A stretch of 6,152 nucleotides of DNA from Streptosporangiaceae bacterium (lineage in GTDB: Bacteria > Actinomycetota > Actinomycetes > Streptosporangiales > Streptosporangiaceae). The notes under the pieces were generated by a model, which had not been told where the DNA came from, searched no databases, and was given only the letters and a program-made list of their open reading frames with translations. The translations under genes and the position numbers were made by a program. Below, one piece after another: positions 5,844 to 6,152 of the stretch (position 1 is the first letter of the stretch; each line of letters begins with the position of its first letter). The DNA lies in NCBI GenBank assembly GCA_030042885.1, contig JASHYW010000238.1, positions 1 through 6,152 of the forward strand, given 5' to 3'.

Positions 5844-6152
5844 ATGTTCGTCCGGAGGCGCCACCGGCCGCGAGCAGCGCTCGCCCCGGTCATCGCTCCG
5901 GTTCGCGTCCGGCCGCGCCCGGTCCCGCCGGCCGTGCCCCCGCCGGCTCGGAGATACATCGGCTGGACGACGCTGGCGATGCTGACGGTGGGATCGGTCG
6001 GCTACCTCGGGTCGGCGCCGGCGCTGGCGGTCTACGGGCTCGCCTCGGTCTTCCTGTATGTGCTGCCCGCATTCGTGTTCTTGCTGCCGGTGTCGCTGGT
6101 CGCCGCGGAGCTGGCCTCCGGCTGGCAGGGCGGGGTCTACAACTGGGTGCGG
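5844..6152 (+). CDS. APC-family amino-acid permease, N-terminal part
   Basis: The gene is open to the right edge, giving 103 codons. From residue 37 the translation reads RRYIGWTTLAMLTVGSVGY, then two hydrophobic helices (about 41-65 and 67-90) and the sequence VAAELASGWQGGVYNWVR. This pattern (SAP..AVYGL, AELASGW.GGVYNWV) is typical of the APC superfamily, closest in feel to the glutamate:GABA-antiporter/YjeM branch of transporters. The substrate cannot be told from the visible part. ATG 5844 is in frame but gives an unusual 36-residue Arg/Pro-rich cytoplasmic extension and has no Shine-Dalgarno. An in-frame GTG at 5934 would start just before the conserved region. The 20-nt gap from the J/PASTA gene suggests co-transcription. 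Confidence 0.75.
   Translation, partial: MFVRRRHRPRAALAPVIAPVRVRPRPVPPAVPPPARRYIGWTTLAMLTVGSVGYLGSAPALAVYGLASVFLYVLPAFVFLLPVSLVAAELASGWQGGVYNWVR

Noticed and set aside
5100..5864. Minus-strand open frame (254 codons) opposite the J/PASTA gene
   Set aside because: The plus strand encodes recognisable J-like and PASTA domains; the reverse frame has none.

Overview
The window looks like chromosomal DNA from a high-GC actinomycete, probably a filamentous or soil lineage. The signs are very strong G/C bias at third codon positions, frequent GTG starts, a PPOX-class F420-type reductase, a J-like/PASTA fusion protein, an LpqI/NagZ-like lipoprotein, and several genes that seem to be transcribed without a leader. 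No mobile element, tRNA, rRNA or CRISPR array was seen. The window opens inside one gene and closes inside another.

Layout, left to right. (1) Positions 1-132 encode the last 43 residues of a P-type heavy-metal (probably copper) ATPase. (2) A convergent gene at 209-1102 (minus) encodes a protein with two YbjQ-like 'heavy-metal-binding' domains. (3) Divergent from it, 1221-2984 encodes HypX/HoxX, the formyltransferase-crotonase fusion that makes the CO ligand of [NiFe]-hydrogenase under aerobic conditions. (4) 3022-3438 encodes a small PPOX-fold, probably F420-dependent, oxidoreductase. (5) 3543-4673 encodes a lipoprotein with a glycoside hydrolase family 3 catalytic domain. (6) 4786-5109 is the N-terminal third of an alpha/beta hydrolase joined in frame to an unrelated tail, and is probably a deletion remnant. 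(7) A short leader ORF (5184-5228) overlaps the start of 5221-5823, a J-like domain without HPD fused to one PASTA repeat. (8) 5844 to the right edge is the start of an APC-family amino-acid permease.

The genes do not form one pathway. The metal ATPase and YbjQ-like protein may share a metal theme. HypX implies that the genome carries an aerobic [NiFe]-hydrogenase elsewhere, since no other hyp or hydrogenase gene is visible here. The rest are individual housekeeping, envelope or transport genes. The most coherent cross-gene signal is regulatory: four genes (YbjQ-like, PPOX, GH3 lipoprotein, hydrolase remnant) each have a TAGNNT/CAGGAT -10-like hexamer exactly 6 nt before the start codon and no usable Shine-Dalgarno. 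This is what leaderless promoters look like. HypX and the J/PASTA leader ORF instead have good ribosome-binding sites.

I did not find a convincing previously undescribed multi-gene system. The most unusual items are the orphan HypX with a shortened active-site loop, the HPD-less J/PASTA fusion with its overlapping leader ORF, the truncated hydrolase, and the GH3 protein lacking the NagZ acid/base dyad.
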